NCBI GenBank assembly: GCA_030560485.1 | Contig: JAKTTS010000238.1 | Coordinates: forward strand, 1-23,012 | Direction of reading: 5' to 3' | DNA from: Ascoidea tarda (nom. inval.) | Taxonomy: Eukaryota; Ascomycota; Saccharomycetes; Ascoideales; Ascoideaceae | DNA: 23,012 nucleotides | Part shown: positions 1 to 11,472 of the stretch, piece after piece | How the letters are laid out: each line of letters starts with the position of its first letter | Position numbering within the stretch: the first letter of the stretch is position 1 | Notes under the pieces: model-generated | What the model saw: only the letters and a program-made list of their open reading frames with translations | What the model was told of the DNA's origin: nothing | Database searches by the model: none | Translations under genes and position numbers: made by a program

Positions 1-3000
1 GTTCATCCTTAAAAACATTTAAGCGAAAGCCAAAATAAAAATTGGACCTTTGAAGATTTTATAAGTTTTATTCATGAAATCAATAATGAATGATCGGTCG
101 TTTGAGTTTATGACGTGATTTATGCTGGTTTTAAAATTGAAATTTATTTACGCTTACTAAAAATTAATGAAAAAATTTAACTCAATTATATTTAAAATTT
201 TTAAATATGATGAACAAACTTTAAAATTATCAAAAAAGTTCAAATTTGAAATTGAAAAAAGATTTTATTTATAATCGATAAACTTGCGAATCTAAAAATG
301 ATTTAAAATATAATTATTAAAAATTGAGCTATTAACAAATAGCAATCTAAAAACATAGAACCCAAAAATAGAATCGAAATTTAAATTTTCAAAAATATTG
401 ATTGTTAATAAAATTTAAATAAAACACTGGATTAATAAAATAGTTGAAAAAATTTATAACTTTTAATTATAATATTATTTGTAGCCCAAAGACATTATAT
501 AGAGTAAACCAAATTAAAATTAAATCATAATTTTTGAAGAAATATTGTCCTTTGGATATATTTAATGTAAGTGTTGAGTTAAATATTTTAGGCCTCTAAT
601 AAACTGAATACTTGAGAAACCGGATATTAAAGAAATTTAAATACATATTCATTTATTAATAGGCGTGAGTTACAGTTGAAAAAGTATCAAAATAAAATAT
701 CATTTTTGTGAAAAAGTTATATATCTTCGATGTTTTGATCTGGTAGGTTTTTCCTATAAAAATTAGACGGTTTTTGGTTACGATAACAATGATCCGAATA
801 CTTCAACTAATTAAGCTAGTTTTTCCTATTCTCTAAAGTCGAAGATAAAAAATCGTTTGATACAAAAATCAATTGTGTGAACAGTGACAATTAAACCAAA
901 AACGAGAAGATGTGATTACAATTATTTCAACAATATATTTCTTAAAAATGATTTCCTTAATTCTTTTTGGATTTGATTTGAATTTTCAAGATATTAATGA
1001 GAATAATTAGTATTTTTTGATCTCATCGGCAATATTTTGAAGAGAAAACCCGTTTTTCAATAATCAATTTAATTTGTTAATTGAGAAATTTTAATGTTTT
1101 AAATGTTATTGCAACATATTTGATTATTTGTTTTTGTAAAGTAATCCCCAAATTTTTTAAACGTAGCAAGCACAAGTAGTTGCGATTGTTACTAATAACA
1201 TTATCGGAACATTTATTTTTTGATAGTTAATGTATTCCAAACAATGTGAATATACGATAGATTTCTCCTAATATTAGTTGTTTAACAATGTCTTTCGGTC
1301 AATTTCTCATATTTTTGAAAATTTATAACTTAAGAACCTCAGCGCTTAGAGGTCATTCAATATTGAAAGTGTGTTTAGTATTGATTGTTCTTGAAAATCA
1401 TTAATTTAGTTATTGTAACTAAAAAATTTGAAATCATCAGCCTCATCACTGCTGCCACCGCAAACAAAACCAAAGAATGTATCAGCATGCTCTTAAATTA
1501 TATTGATGTTATCCCGTTAATATGTATTTTTTTTTTTAATAGCAAAATCAAAAACAAGAAAACATTTTATAAATTTAATTTTATTTAGAGATTGAAAATT
1601 TTTGATGTCTTTCTACTTTTCTTGTTCATCATGACCTAAAAAACTAAAAATAAAAACTAAATTAATAAACCACATAATCTGCCTTCTTCAAAAGAGTCAT
1701 TTCTAGATACAAAGAAAATTTTTTTCAAATAGTTCTTTATTTTTCAGCTCACTAATGTTTCAAAAATTATCACCTATTTACGTTAACTCTAATTGTTTTG
1801 AAGGCTTGAAACCGTCACATATTAGTACATTGTTTCTAAGATATTTTAACCATCTCCATTCTCTACTTTAATTCTCCCGGCAATATGAAGTTGCCAATCG
1901 AAAGCTATAAAATGGGCACAAATATGACTAATTACCTTCATGCCATTTTTATTAATGTTTGCAAAAATTGTTAAATTAAATAGGTTTATTGAAAATTCTG
2001 TAAAAATATAATTTTTTTGCGCAAATAAAATATTGATTAATAAAAATTTAATTTGAAAACAGTTGTTTTAAAATAATAGTTAAAATATTTTGTAGAAAAA
2101 CTCATTTTATTATGTCTTAAATTTCCACAGCAGAATATCAAACGAAAAAAATAAGCTGCATATAACCACACCCTATTTCAGACTTAACTGGTTTTCATGA
2201 ATAAAATTTGAAATTTTTCTATCAGGCGACATTTCGAATAGTGTTCATTTGCCATTTGCTGTGAATAAGCGGCAATGATGTATTTGATTCAGGAGAATAT
2301 TTTGTTGGAAATATCCTGCCAATTTCTCGCTGTGATAGAAATTCGAGACTTGTGGAAAAAAAATAATACAGAATTCACTTATCATTAATTTGTTTTGTTA
2401 AAACGAATAATGTGCAATCAGTTAAATTAATTTGTCTTCAAAATTTTTGTCTATTAAAATAAATGAATTTATTACAAATTCCTTGAAAATACTGGGGAAA
2501 TGAGATCAATTCACTTTAAAAAAATCGAAGCAAAATTACTCATATTTGCAAATAATCAAAAAGAATTCATTATAAATAAAATAATTATTAATGATCAATA
2601 CCATTTTTTAATTTAAAATCGTATTAAATAAAATATATTTCGAAATAAAATAATTGACAAAATACTTCCAGAAGTAAAAGTTTTTAATTTGGAATCTGAT
2701 TTCAAATTTTGAGAAATACAATTTAACAATAAAATTATAACAATGCAGTAGCAAATCAAAATACTAAAACACCTACTTCCAAAATTATGGTGTCAGTTCG
2801 CATGTTGAAAAAAAGTTTCATTATTAAATTACCATCTGACAGTCACTATGTTACTCCAAGAGTAATTTGCCAATCAAAACCTCAAATAAATCAAAATACC
2901 TAATACGACAAAATTAAATAGAACTAAGCAAATAAATCTAAGAATAATTCAACAGAACTCAATAATTGATCAACAATAAAAATAAATAAAATAGGGAGAA

Positions 3001-3700
3001 TTCAATGAATAAGTTAGTATAGGATTTGTTAATGTGTTTGAAAAAAATATCATGAGGCTTGTACTTTGAAAAAAAAAAATTTTTTCGGATTATGCAATAT
3101 TTTGCATCAAAATATTTTTTTTCTGAAAAACAATGGAGCAAAATAAAACCCCAAAAAATAAATGAAGAAAAAATAGTGACAGTCTTTAAAAAATTTATAA
3201 AATAAAAAAATTGTGAGAAAGCTCAAGCTGTGAATAATAAAAAGCTACTTATTGTAAATCGATAAAGGATATTATTCAAATATGCGCGGCTAACAAAATA
3301 TTGCGGTTTTAGGAAAGACAATCAAAAAAATTAATGTTGAGTTGTTGGGTGCCTTCAATAATTGTGGTCCACTTTAATAAATGTGACATTAAAATATATT
3401 AAAATGCAATGCTAAAATAAACCCAAAAACATTCAAAGCATGAATTGTGATTATTAAAATTTCAGTAAAATAAACAACAAATTCAAATAATTTGAAATAC
3501 AAAATATCATTCACCACATGACAATGGTCTTCAATTATATTCTAAAGGTTTTGATGTCACTACCTACCATTAATATTTTTATTACAATCTATCTAGGTAT
3601 TTCACCTATATCTTTTGAAATATATTATCAGAATTATATTATTAAAATTTTCAAGGTCCTATAACTAAATTTGAATTGAGTTCTTAAATTTTTTGAGTCA
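1..3700. other. A+T-rich stretch with no callable gene
   Basis: I see no gene here. The DNA is dominated by A and T runs, including T11 at 1527-1537. Three stretches read somewhat like protein. Plus 737-960 includes DLVGFSYKN and interrupted text after it. Plus 1385-1588 is a 67-codon run with no ATG near its start. Plus 2265-2363 is 33 codons including ISGNDVFDSGEYFVGN, followed in the same frame by another 31-codon run. None carries a family motif I recognise, and runs of this length are expected by chance at this composition. No splice-site pairs, promoter elements or RNA genes stand out. It could be intergenic or intronic DNA, or long-decayed sequence. Confidence 0.55.
1849..2067 (-). other. 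73-codon open run, coding unproven
   Basis: This minus-strand run is open for about 73 codons. Its first in-frame ATG is in the second half, in the text GMKVISHICAHFIAFDWQLH. The first half is F, N, I and L rich, as any A+T-rich DNA would give. The second half is richer in G, H, W and charged residues, and the local G+C is a little higher. I recognise no family. About four or five runs this long are expected by chance in the window, so this is recorded only as a place to search. It stands alone, with no neighbour in a compatible arrangement. Confidence 0.12.
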
Positions 3701-3780
3701 TGGATTCAATATTAAACGTTGAATTTTATTTTTTTATTTAAAAAATATCATTTTGGTTCACATTATATTCTTTTAATAAA

Positions 3781-3810
3781 CCCCTATTTCACTTTGAACT
3801 ATATTAGGGG
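3781..3810. repeat. G/C-armed inverted repeat (possible hairpin)
   Basis: CCCCTA at 3781-3786 is matched by TAGGGG at 3805-3810. Inside the 18-base loop a second small pair, TTCA at 3788-3791 with TGAA at 3795-3798, could stack under it. The G run continues to 3812, giving G6, and the outer flanks are AA on the left and TTTT on the right. In DNA this poor in G+C, a six-base arm with four C/G pairs is unusual, but one such pair could arise by chance. The arms look like single telomere-type units (CCCCTA and TTAGGGG), yet no tandem array is present. There is no promoter or coding context to suggest a role. Confidence 0.3.
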
Positions 3811-4508
3811 GGTTTTGCGAAATTTTATTATTATTGATTGAAAAGTTTAAAATAAGATTAAAGAAATTTTGTTAATTTATTAAAAAATCGTTGCAATAAT
3901 TTATCGATTAAAAGAAAAATTAATTTAGAAATTTCATTCCAAAATTCAATTGATTTTCAATATTTTAATGAATGAAACTTAAAAAATTTATTTCTTTGAT
4001 TTAAATAATTATCGCTCTATCAAAATATCTTCAAAATATACAATCAAAATTTCTGATATGCTATTTAGTTTTATTTTTCTAAAAGAATAAAAAATGACCA
4101 ACTGATTGGTTTGCAAATGATCATTCCCAGTTTAATCTTTGATTGTTATTTTCAATTCATTTATTTCTTTGTGTAATGCTGTTCAAAATAATTTGTTTTT
4201 TTTAATTTTGTAGGCTCTCCGCAATTTGATAAATGTAACCAATCAGCAAGATTTTCACACCGTGTGATAGGCTTTAAAATTGGATGGCAAAATAATTATA
4301 CCATTATAAACGGCCTCTCGTAACAACCTATATTTTTGAAATCACTTTTATATTTTTTTAATGACTTGTTTATAAATACCAATCACATGAATATCACTGA
4401 CATAGCCCACCTCACCCAGATCATTTTCATTTTACAAACAATGTCATGCAGTGATTTAGTGTGATCAAAATTGTTAACTAGAATTGTAAAAATATTAATC
4501 TAAATATC

Positions 4509-4552
4509 AAGTGGGGTTATTGCACATATACTTTTTCAATTAGTTATCATAA
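4509..4552 (+). repeat. Dispersed repeat, copy A of a 14-base word
   Basis: AAGTGGGGTTATTG at 4509-4522 recurs exactly at 15041-15054. After an unlike spacer of 8-9 bases, both copies continue with TTTTTCAAT (here 4532-4540) and then a TAGTTA-like segment, so likeness spans roughly 40 bases. Six of the 14 bases are G. By rough estimate fewer than 0.1 such matches are expected in the window. The two copies may be remnants of one old dispersed repeat. No ends or target duplications are visible. Confidence 0.3.
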
Positions 4553-5275
4553 AAATTTTTCAAAAATATTACATATTTCAAACAGTAGAAAATATATATG
4601 GTACAAAGTGGGCTAATAAAATAAAAGACTCAGAGAATCTAATCAGAAATTGGCTATTTTTAATAGAATCATGAAAAAACCCCAAACTTGAAAAAATAGT
4701 TCTTCAAGAAAAGTTCATAGACATCAAAAAATTATTCATTTTTGATTTAAAAATAATCTTTTTGCGAAAAATTTAATTTTGAACATATCAAAACAAAAAT
4801 CATTTTCTTACCATTAATCGAACAATATTTTACTGGTTTTTTTTGAATTCCAAAACTGGTCCGCTATCTTAGACTGCAAAACCTTGTTCTGGTTTTACTT
4901 TTTATGAAAGAGCTGCTGGCGAGTTTTCCATTTCTAAAGCTTGCAAAAAAACCTTAAGACCCGCATAAATTCGTTGATTGATTTTTGAGAAAAATAGATC
5001 ATTGCTGTTATTATTCGAAATGTCAGATTTATGATAATTCAACAACTTTTGTTAGATTATTTTGCCATTATTTTTCATAGGTTTCGGTGAATTGCTTGCC
5101 TGAACATTGGGGTTTTTGGATTTATTTTTATGCTTTCAATTTAGCACTTTAGCGGCCAACGTTAAAAAAAAAAAATGTGAAAGAGATGATATACTCTAAA
5201 ACATTTTTTAAATTTTAGTTTTTAATGCGACTAACTTTAGTAAGCACACAATTTTAAAAAAAGATATTCGAAATT

Positions 5276-5288
5276 CTTGAACGGTGGA
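5276..5288 (+). repeat. 13-base word shared with 20211
   Basis: CTTGAACGGTGGA at 5276-5288 recurs exactly at 20211-20223. Seven of its 13 bases are G or C, which makes a chance match unlikely (a rough estimate of one or two in a hundred). In one frame both copies read L-E-R-W, with a hydrophobic stretch after it. The flanks beyond the shared word do not align clearly. It may be all that is left of a repeated coding segment, or chance. Confidence 0.25.
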
Positions 5289-6135
5289 TCAACTTTGTAG
5301 CTGCTATGATTTGAAAGATAATAATATTAACACAATGACAATTTAAATGAGCAAATATCATCACATAATTGTATAAACAACAAAATAAAAAAATAAGAAA
5401 AAAAAAATTTTTATAAACGATCAAAAATGAAAATTATAACAAGAAAAATAAATTAATAAATAACCTAGCGAATGTTTCGTTTTATTGTAACAAAATGTCT
5501 TTCAAGCAGATGCATTTAATTAAGGAATTACAAGCCATGGTTATTAGCTAAGCTTAATCATAATTTAATTGAATTTTTTAAACGATATAAAATCCGCAGA
5601 AAAAAAAAAGAAAAACCAATAAAAAGGAATAACAAAAATCATGTTTTTTTTGTTAGAATCCCAAAAATTATAAAATGGGGCATCAATGTGTGAACAGAAA
5701 AAGTTTTTGCCAGAGCACCTTCGTTAATATCATATAAATAAGTTCACATAACGAATGATTTCATTGCCAAAAATAAACATTAAATTAGAATCAGTGCAGT
5801 TCGGTAGAAAATCATAAAATAAAAAACCAGTTTTATCAGATTGTTAATAAAAATAGCTTGAGTAGAAAAAATGATAAGTAAAACTCAAAACTAGAACAAT
5901 AACATTATATCATGACGGAATAAAAAAAATACCATTCAACCTTAATTTGTGTGACAAATCCAAATTTGTTCGGGAGCTAAATCGAAATTTCAGCTAAACC
6001 TGTTGTAGTAGCGCGGAACTAAAACCGTCCATAGTATGAGATATTCTTATTATTCAATTTAAGATGACTATTTTTTTAATTCAGAGCAAAATATTCGTTT
6101 AAAATTATTTTATAATCTCTGTTAGCTGTAATACT

Positions 6136-6151
6136 TGTATCATATGATACA
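6136..6151. repeat. Perfect 16-base palindrome
   Basis: TGTATCATATGATACA equals its own reverse complement over 16 bases. One or two palindromes of this length are expected by chance in 23 kb at this composition. It sits in otherwise plain A+T-rich DNA. It could serve as a dimeric-protein site, but nothing around it says so. Confidence 0.2.
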
Positions 6152-7266
6152 GAACAATCGTTAATCTTAGAATCAGCCAAAATAAGAAAAATTTACTTGC
6201 AACAAAAATTGATTTAAGTGCACTTGATTCATTCAAAACCCCTTCACGCAAAAAAAAATGGAATCTAATAAAGTTAAAACGCCCCCCATAACAAAGTACA
6301 TTTTACACATTTTTCTGAACAAATACTGTTTGGCCGGTTTTATGCCAACCAAAATAGCACCCATTAACAATTTTTTTCAAAAATTTTTTTTGAAAAGCAT
6401 TACTGCATAAATAAATAACTGAAAGACAACAATCATTACTGAGTGCGGTCGTTTTAGAGTTTCCAAAAGTTATGCATTTTGATTGAGTAATCGTTGCATT
6501 CATGATCATAAGGGACAATAAAACAATGATGATGTAAAGCAAATTTGAAATATTTGATATGAGTGTTAAAGTCAATAGGCTTTGCACCGAGATTTCTCAC
6601 AATTTCTATTTTTTGGTTCCACAGAACCAACTTAGCCATATTCCGTGAAAAGCAAGGAAATAATAAAGAAAGCCTTTAAATAGAAAAGGCCAATATTATA
6701 TTCACTTTTAGAGGATTATTGCTACTGGACATAACAGAACTTTTTGTTGTCAAAATGATCGTGTTCAAAAAAGTTTTGACTATCTGCTGATGTTTCATTA
6801 AGAGAGCAATTGCAATTAAAAAATTTAAACGATTGCGGTATTTTCCGTCCAATCCAAAATAATTAATTGATAACTTTTTAGAATAGGACTAATTAAATCA
6901 AACATATCATTCGATTGAACTTTAATATTTGGGGTGGTAGGTTTTACCACAATGCGATGGGTTCAATACAGGCTCAAATTTGACACTCCTCAAGCGACCT
7001 GTTAGCAGCAATGTCGGTACAATCTTCGACTACAATATCTTTGATCTCATTTAATAAGGTTGAGCCACTGCTAACACATTTTTTCAAAATAAATCCAGAT
7101 GAAAAATTACTATTATCAGCAAAAAAATAATGTCGAATAATAGGTTAAGACAAAAAAATTCGTAAATTGGTATAAAGTGAGCCGCACTAAATTAGAAAAT
7201 TTTTATTTTTTTAAATCGATTGTTTCCATAAACAAATTCAACGGCATATATTTCAACTGTCACTCA

Positions 7267-7425
7267 ATAGAGATGGGTTTTATTTTTAAAAGGTCCAAGA
7301 TAATATTTGCCACTTTTCAAGTATAACTTGCTTAATTTGATATTGCCTAGGTCTGTGGCAGTAGATTTATTATCTTGTCTTTTGATGGGAATCATATTTT
7401 TGACTTTGCCAACCTCAACTAACTG
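7267..7425 (-). other. 53-codon open run, coding unproven
   Basis: This clean minus-strand run includes QLVEVGKVKNMIPIKRQ and later KLYLKSGKYYLGPF, with balanced K, G, D, T and V use rather than the F/N/I/K-rich text typical of random A+T-rich DNA. There is no start codon at its head, no family motif that I recognise, and no partner exon with visible splice signals. If real it would be a fragment of a decayed gene on the minus strand, in line with other runs at 6.3-8.5 kb. Runs of this length are common by chance, so confidence is low. Confidence 0.15.
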
Positions 7426-9468
7426 TTATTGGCAACATAAAATGTTGGTTCCAAATGCAGCATAAATTGATCAATCACATGTTTGATCTAAGGAAAATTG
7501 TTATCTTCTGAACATGTGGTTTTGAAAATAGTTTAAAAAAAAATATTGTTCGAATCAACGAATGACAGATGATAAGTCATACGTGATTTCTCATCAATCG
7601 ATGATGAGCATCTTTTATTGTTATTTTCAGTTTTGCAATTAGTAACGCAGTCAGTTGATTTTACTGAGGCTGCGCTATCCTTTTTATCGAAGACTGATTT
7701 AGTAACACTATTTTTCAAATTTTCACGAATGGAGCCACCATTTTGTGATTTCTGCAGTTAATGAAAATTAAAATTTTTATTTGTATCATTTTTTTTAAAA
7801 ATGAATGGAGCAGGTAATAGTGCGTGAAACAGTTGCCCCTACTAGCATTTTTAAGTTTTGAGTTGACAATCTTTGCAGAAATTATCACATTTTTTGCCAC
7901 TTGACATCTATTTTTGGCATCAGCAACAAATACCTATTCTGATTATTCAGAAAATAATACATTCTCATAAAAGGGTTATGATTGAGCAATAATCGTAATG
8001 ACTTTTTTTTTAGTTGGTTTTAGATTCTCCTTACCAATATTGATCACAATCATTTGATAGGTTCTCAATAGTTTTATCAGATTTGGTATTACAAACAGCA
8101 CATCTGATATAACGAGCCACCATCCCATTACTAAATCAAAACAAACAATGGAAGATTAAAGTCAAGTGAATGCAAATAAAAGATTTTCTGAGATTAAAAT
8201 TCGGCTCAAAAAAATTTCTGTGGTGCCATCAACACATTGATTAATAATTAAAAAATTTTCAAAAGGTTCGCTTTGTCATCTTTTAAGTAAACGTTACAAA
8301 TTCCGTCAAAAGCCGCAAATCACAGCACCACAACAAAATAATGTTCATAATCATTAAAAATTTTTTCAGAAAAAGTTACTGAAAAAAAACCAGCAATAGA
8401 AGCTTGCAATGGTTTTGTAGACAGATTTATTATTTTATGATTAAAAAATAAATGAATACCAAATTAATTTTTGTTAGCAGCAGTAGATAGTGCTGCGGCA
8501 AACTTTTTTTTGAAGAGTGGCCATCACCATTGGTTTTCATAATTTATTTTAGTTTTTGACTTAACAACAAAAAATTTTGTGCCGTAAATTCAGTATGAAA
8601 ATTTTACATTATGAGCAAGACCTAACGTTCGTAGAATCAAAAAAGTTTGAAATGTCATATATGTAGTAAATTGGCCAACAAAACTGTGATCAACTAAAAA
8701 GAGAAAACTTTTGTTTTAAGTGAAAACTTCAAAATAAATCCAAAAGTATCTCATCATAAATGAGTAGCAGATAGAAAATATAAATAAAAATAATGATCAT
8801 AGATTAAAAAAATAACTCAGTTAAAATTTTGATGAAGTGCAAGAAGTGTTTACTATGAAAGGTCAATTCAGTTAATGATAACCAAAATTTATTTTTTGTG
8901 TCATAATATTATATCAAATAATGAATTTTTTACAGTTAAAAAACCCCCCGAAAATGGAAAGCAAAAAAAAATAAAAATAATAATAAATCCAATATGACCT
9001 TTAAAAAAAATATTGTTTTAATAGAGTTCAAGATAGTTTAACCTAAACTATTGTGACTCATATCAATTATAGTGATATCATTTTGATCACCGCACATATT
9101 CGGAGGCTGCTGGTATAATACAGAAAGTGATATGAATATAAGCAGAGATGCTTCGAGCGCTGAATGATGGTAAGCAAGTGGAAGCAAATTTATAAAAAAT
9201 CAATGGAACCAAAAAATTGTTATTAATAATGAAACAGATGAACGAATGATCAAATATCATTAGAAATCAAAACTAATAACAGACAAATTTAAATATTTTT
9301 TCAGATTCAGCCACAAAAAATAAGATTGTAAGTAATGAAAAAATTAGTTCAACATCGACTAAAGGCAAAACATCAAAAATCAATTAAATTGACCGTTGCT
9401 TCTGTGCCTTTTCGTTTTTAAATTAATCACAAAAACCAATATTGTAATCCTGAAATTTTTGTTTATGA

Positions 9469-9630
9469 ACAAAACAAAATAAACTGTTTTGTGCTAAATT
9501 TTGGCGCAAAAATCCATTTCAAAATTGCAAATATCTGTTATCTGAATCATGCAAATGGAAAACTTTTTTCACAAAAATCAATGGTGGCTCTACTGCCACC
9601 TACAATGGTAATATGTTTATAGGTAATGTT
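9469..9630 (+). other. 54-codon open run, coding unproven
   Basis: The run contains four cysteines and ends in KINGGSTATYNGNMFIGNV. The motif GGS preceded by N, D or L and followed by T, I or L also appears in other reading runs of the window: minus strand near 7740, 8123 and 16525, and plus strand near 5281. This may hint at a repeated domain or may only reflect shared short words. I recognise no family. The run has no ATG at its head, and its length is within chance expectation. Confidence 0.15.
9505..9518 (+). repeat. 14-base word shared with 19743
   Basis: CGCAAAAATCCATT at 9505-9518 recurs exactly at 19743-19756, with loosely similar A+T-rich sequence after it. Five G/C bases make it less surprising than the 4509/15041 pair, with about a one-in-three chance of one such match in the window. 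It is listed as a possible trace of an old dispersed repeat. Confidence 0.15.
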
Positions 9631-9909
9631 TAGTTGTGAAGTGTGAATAATAACTCTAAGGCACCAACTGATATTTTTTCCGTTTATTAACTAACAGAGA
9701 AAAAGTATATTTGTCAAAATCAATAGGATTCTCAAATCCAATATAAAAACTATAAAATTTCGAAAGAATACTTAGTAACATTTTTTTTTGCCACGCAAAC
9801 AAATTATGGATTTTACTCCCTTGAAATATTTTATATCAAACGAGCCTCACTGAAAAATAAAATTTTCTAACAACAAATAATTTTAAACTTCAGAATAACA
9901 ATTGTGATG

Positions 9910-9944
9910 TTTCATCGAAAACACTGAAAGTGATTTCGATGAAA
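9910..9944. repeat. Inverted repeat, 11-base arms, 13-base loop
   Basis: TTTCATCGAAA at 9910-9920 is the exact reverse complement of TTTCGATGAAA at 9934-9944. A stem of this size in A+T-rich DNA is expected a few times by chance within 23 kb. No T run, promoter or coding end nearby gives it a role as a terminator or regulatory hairpin. Confidence 0.2.
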
Positions 9945-10684
9945 ATTTCGATATTTGTGTGGCAAGTAAAAATCAAATAATTATTGTATTTGTGCTAGAA
10001 CTGTGAGCGGAATGAGTGTTGGGGAACAGGCCAGGCAAATTTTTGAGGTCGAAAAAATGATATGACTGATGTAATTAATTTTACTAATAAAAATGACAAA
10101 TGGATTCGTTTGAATAGCAAAGGATAATATTTAAGTGCATAAGTTTTGTGATTTTAATAGATTGTCCCGTCAAAACTTTAAAAGTCCACAAAATTTTCAA
10201 CAATTAGTTTCCTTTCACGAAAAAGAATTTGGTCGTATTTCGGGCCGCTGATATAATCATCACAAAGCTGATGGGTTAATTATTCATTAAAAAAAATTAA
10301 ATGTTTCAGCTTGGAGGGTTTTACAGCTCATCCAAAAACTTTTTTCTAGAAGAAGAATAATAACAAAGAAGAGCAAAATACTATAGTAATGACCACTAAC
10401 TTTAATATTTACATTTTTGATTTCAATTTTTTTTTTCATGTTTCGTTGTCAATTAACAATTATTCTCTGGAAAGCATGAACATAAATGATTGAAACCAAA
10501 TTTTCTAAAAACCAAAAATTATATTTGAAACATTTTTCATTTTTGGTTAGTGTTTCTATGGTTTTAAATTATTAAAAGCCAAAAAAATATTCACAATAAA
10601 TGCTAAAAAACTTCTTCTTTGTTATCCTCCAAGCATTAGAATGGATTTTAGTCTGACGATTCTTCAAATACACTATTTTAAAAC

Positions 10685-10858
10685 ACATCATTGAGTAGCA
10701 TAGACCCGGAATATGGTTTTGAGGTGAATATTTTAAATGATTCAACTGAAATTAATTACAATTTGAGTGGTGGCCACACTTGAAGTTGTGATGCTTATGG
10801 TATCAGCGATTCGTCTTTAAAACCTGTTTGTAATATTGCAAATAATACAAAATGATAT
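10685..10858 (+). other. Interrupted protein-like run, coding unproven
   Basis: On the plus strand this frame reads as acidic and polar text such as SIDPEYGFEVNILNDSTEIN, and further on SCDAYGISDSSLKPVC, with in-frame interruptions. The patch 10735-10830 is among the more G+C-rich in the window, and first codon positions are G-rich as in real coding DNA. I recognise no domain. Open frames are automatically somewhat G-rich at first positions, so the signal is weak. It would fit a decayed gene fragment. Confidence 0.15.
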
Positions 10859-11240
10859 TCTAAATAAAAAAAAATTTTATAAAAAAAATCCAGAAAAAGA
10901 AGCAGCATTAAATAGTTATCATACATCAAACAACAAATTCTTGAAAATTAAGCAACTGCTGCTGCTTTAAATAAAATTCAAGTTGAGAAGTCTATTCAAT
11001 GGAAGTCGACTAAATTGATATTCAAGTGTTTGATACCGGGCAAACGCAATTTGTAAAATATGAGATTAGTTTTCTTGGCATTGTTAAAAAGCTTAAACGA
11101 GACTGAAGACTTAGTATCGGGTGTGATTTTGGAAATATTTAAACTTAAATAATAATTTGCGTAGAAAAGGGATGAACATATCAAAAAAAATATGGCCACA
11201 AAATCGAATAGAAAAATCAAAATGACCAGAGAACGATGAA

Positions 11241-11248
11241 ATCAACTC
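11241..11248 (+). repeat. Candidate target-site duplication, left copy
   Basis: ATCAACTC here matches ATCAACTC at 11473-11480, directly after the poly(A) tract. Extending one base to the left gives AATCAACTC against TATCAACTC, so the match stops at eight bases. Confidence 0.3.
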
Positions 11249-11472
11249 AGCACTAATAGTTAAAAAAGGAACTCATAACGATAAAAATTGTTTTAAAAAA
11301 TAAATTATCTAAGGATTTGTTAAACTGTTGGATATAATTATTATCACAATTGTTTTTGGCCAGTAATGGTAAAAATCAATTGATTAGACAAAATTAATAT
11401 CATGACCACTGTGTTATTTATGAGTAGGAAATAAAAACCCTCCAACCCCTAAGGCTAAAAAAAAAAAAAAAT
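11249..11472 (+). mobile_element. Possible small retroposed insert with poly(A) tail
   Basis: A run of 15 A at 11457-11471 is the longest in the window. AATAAA lies at 11430-11435, about 21 bases before it, the spacing of a normal polyadenylation signal. Right after the tail comes ATCAACTC at 11473-11480, and the same eight bases occur at 11241-11248. This fits an insert of about 223 bases flanked by a short target-site duplication, as LINE machinery makes when it copies RNA. Inside I see no RNA polymerase III B box, so a tRNA-derived SINE is not supported. A 5'-truncated LINE or an mRNA retrocopy is possible. The eight-base match was found by looking for it, so chance remains a real alternative. 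Confidence 0.35.
11430..11435 (+). promoter_or_regulatory. AATAAA before a poly(A) tract
   Basis: AATAAA is common in A+T-rich DNA, so alone it means nothing. Here it sits about 21 bases before A15, with a C-rich segment (CCCTCCAACCCC) between, which is why it is listed as the possible polyadenylation signal of the RNA that gave rise to the insert. Confidence 0.3.

Larger units (their letters stand above)
3700..5900. other. Gene-free stretch with one higher-G+C patch
   Basis: No gene is callable. The only patch with clearly raised G+C is about 4855-4990. Just downstream, on the plus strand at about 4985-5160, the frame reads with several cysteines and aromatic residues (for example NCLPEHWGFWIYFYAF at about 5090-5135), but it is interrupted and matches no family I know. 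A12 lies at 5164-5175 without an AATAAA close upstream, so it is not convincing as a retroposon tail. The rest is A and T runs. Four of the window's GGGGTT/AACCCC hexamers fall here, at 3779, 3809, 4513, 4678, with another at 5109. Confidence 0.5.
5900..8900. other. No callable gene; protein-like minus-strand runs
   Basis: No gene can be called. Several minus-strand runs look more protein-like than the surroundings: 6303-6587 (containing NGCYFGWHKTGQTVF), about 6985-7083 (GSTLLNEIKDIVVEDCTDIA), 7267-7425, 7533-7718 and 7715-7900. A further interrupted run at about 8190-8500 includes AAFDGICNVYLKDD. They lie in different frames and none matches a family I recognise. Local G+C is raised at 6950-7080. 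They may be decayed genes on one strand, or the best-looking part of noise. C6 runs at 6282-6287 and 8944-8949 are unusual for this base composition. Confidence 0.4.
8900..11240. other. No callable gene; protein-like plus-strand runs
   Basis: No gene is callable, but the plus strand gives the more protein-like text. About 9091-9387 holds AEMLRALNDGKQVEANL within an interrupted frame. 9469-9630 is a 54-codon run. About 10000-10370 contains DVINFTNKNDKWIRLNSKG and, in another frame, SFHEKEFGRISGR. About 10690-10860 contains SIDPEYGFEVNILNDSTEIN. Raised G+C at 9085-9180 and 10735-10830 coincides with the better text. I recognise no family in any of it. These could be relics of one or more plus-strand genes, or selection of good-looking pieces from six frames. 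Confidence 0.4.

Noticed and set aside
5164-5175. Second poly(A)-tailed insert at A12
   Set aside because: No AATAAA within the usual distance and no flanking direct repeat found.
6958-6972. tRNA gene suggested by GGTTCAATAC
   Set aside because: It lacks the CC that should close the B-box pattern, and no cloverleaf or A box lies upstream. The same holds for GGTTCAAAC near 22584.
8080-8130. Zinc-ribbon end of a DNA transposase (minus-strand RCAVCNTKSDKT)
   Set aside because: One C-x-x-C followed by irregular cysteines is not enough. The spacing does not match piggyBac or integrase zinc domains, and no catalytic region is visible.
10765-10790. FAD-oxidase-like GGHT segment
   Set aside because: Four residues resembling the GGH motif of FAD-linked oxidases, with no flanking support.
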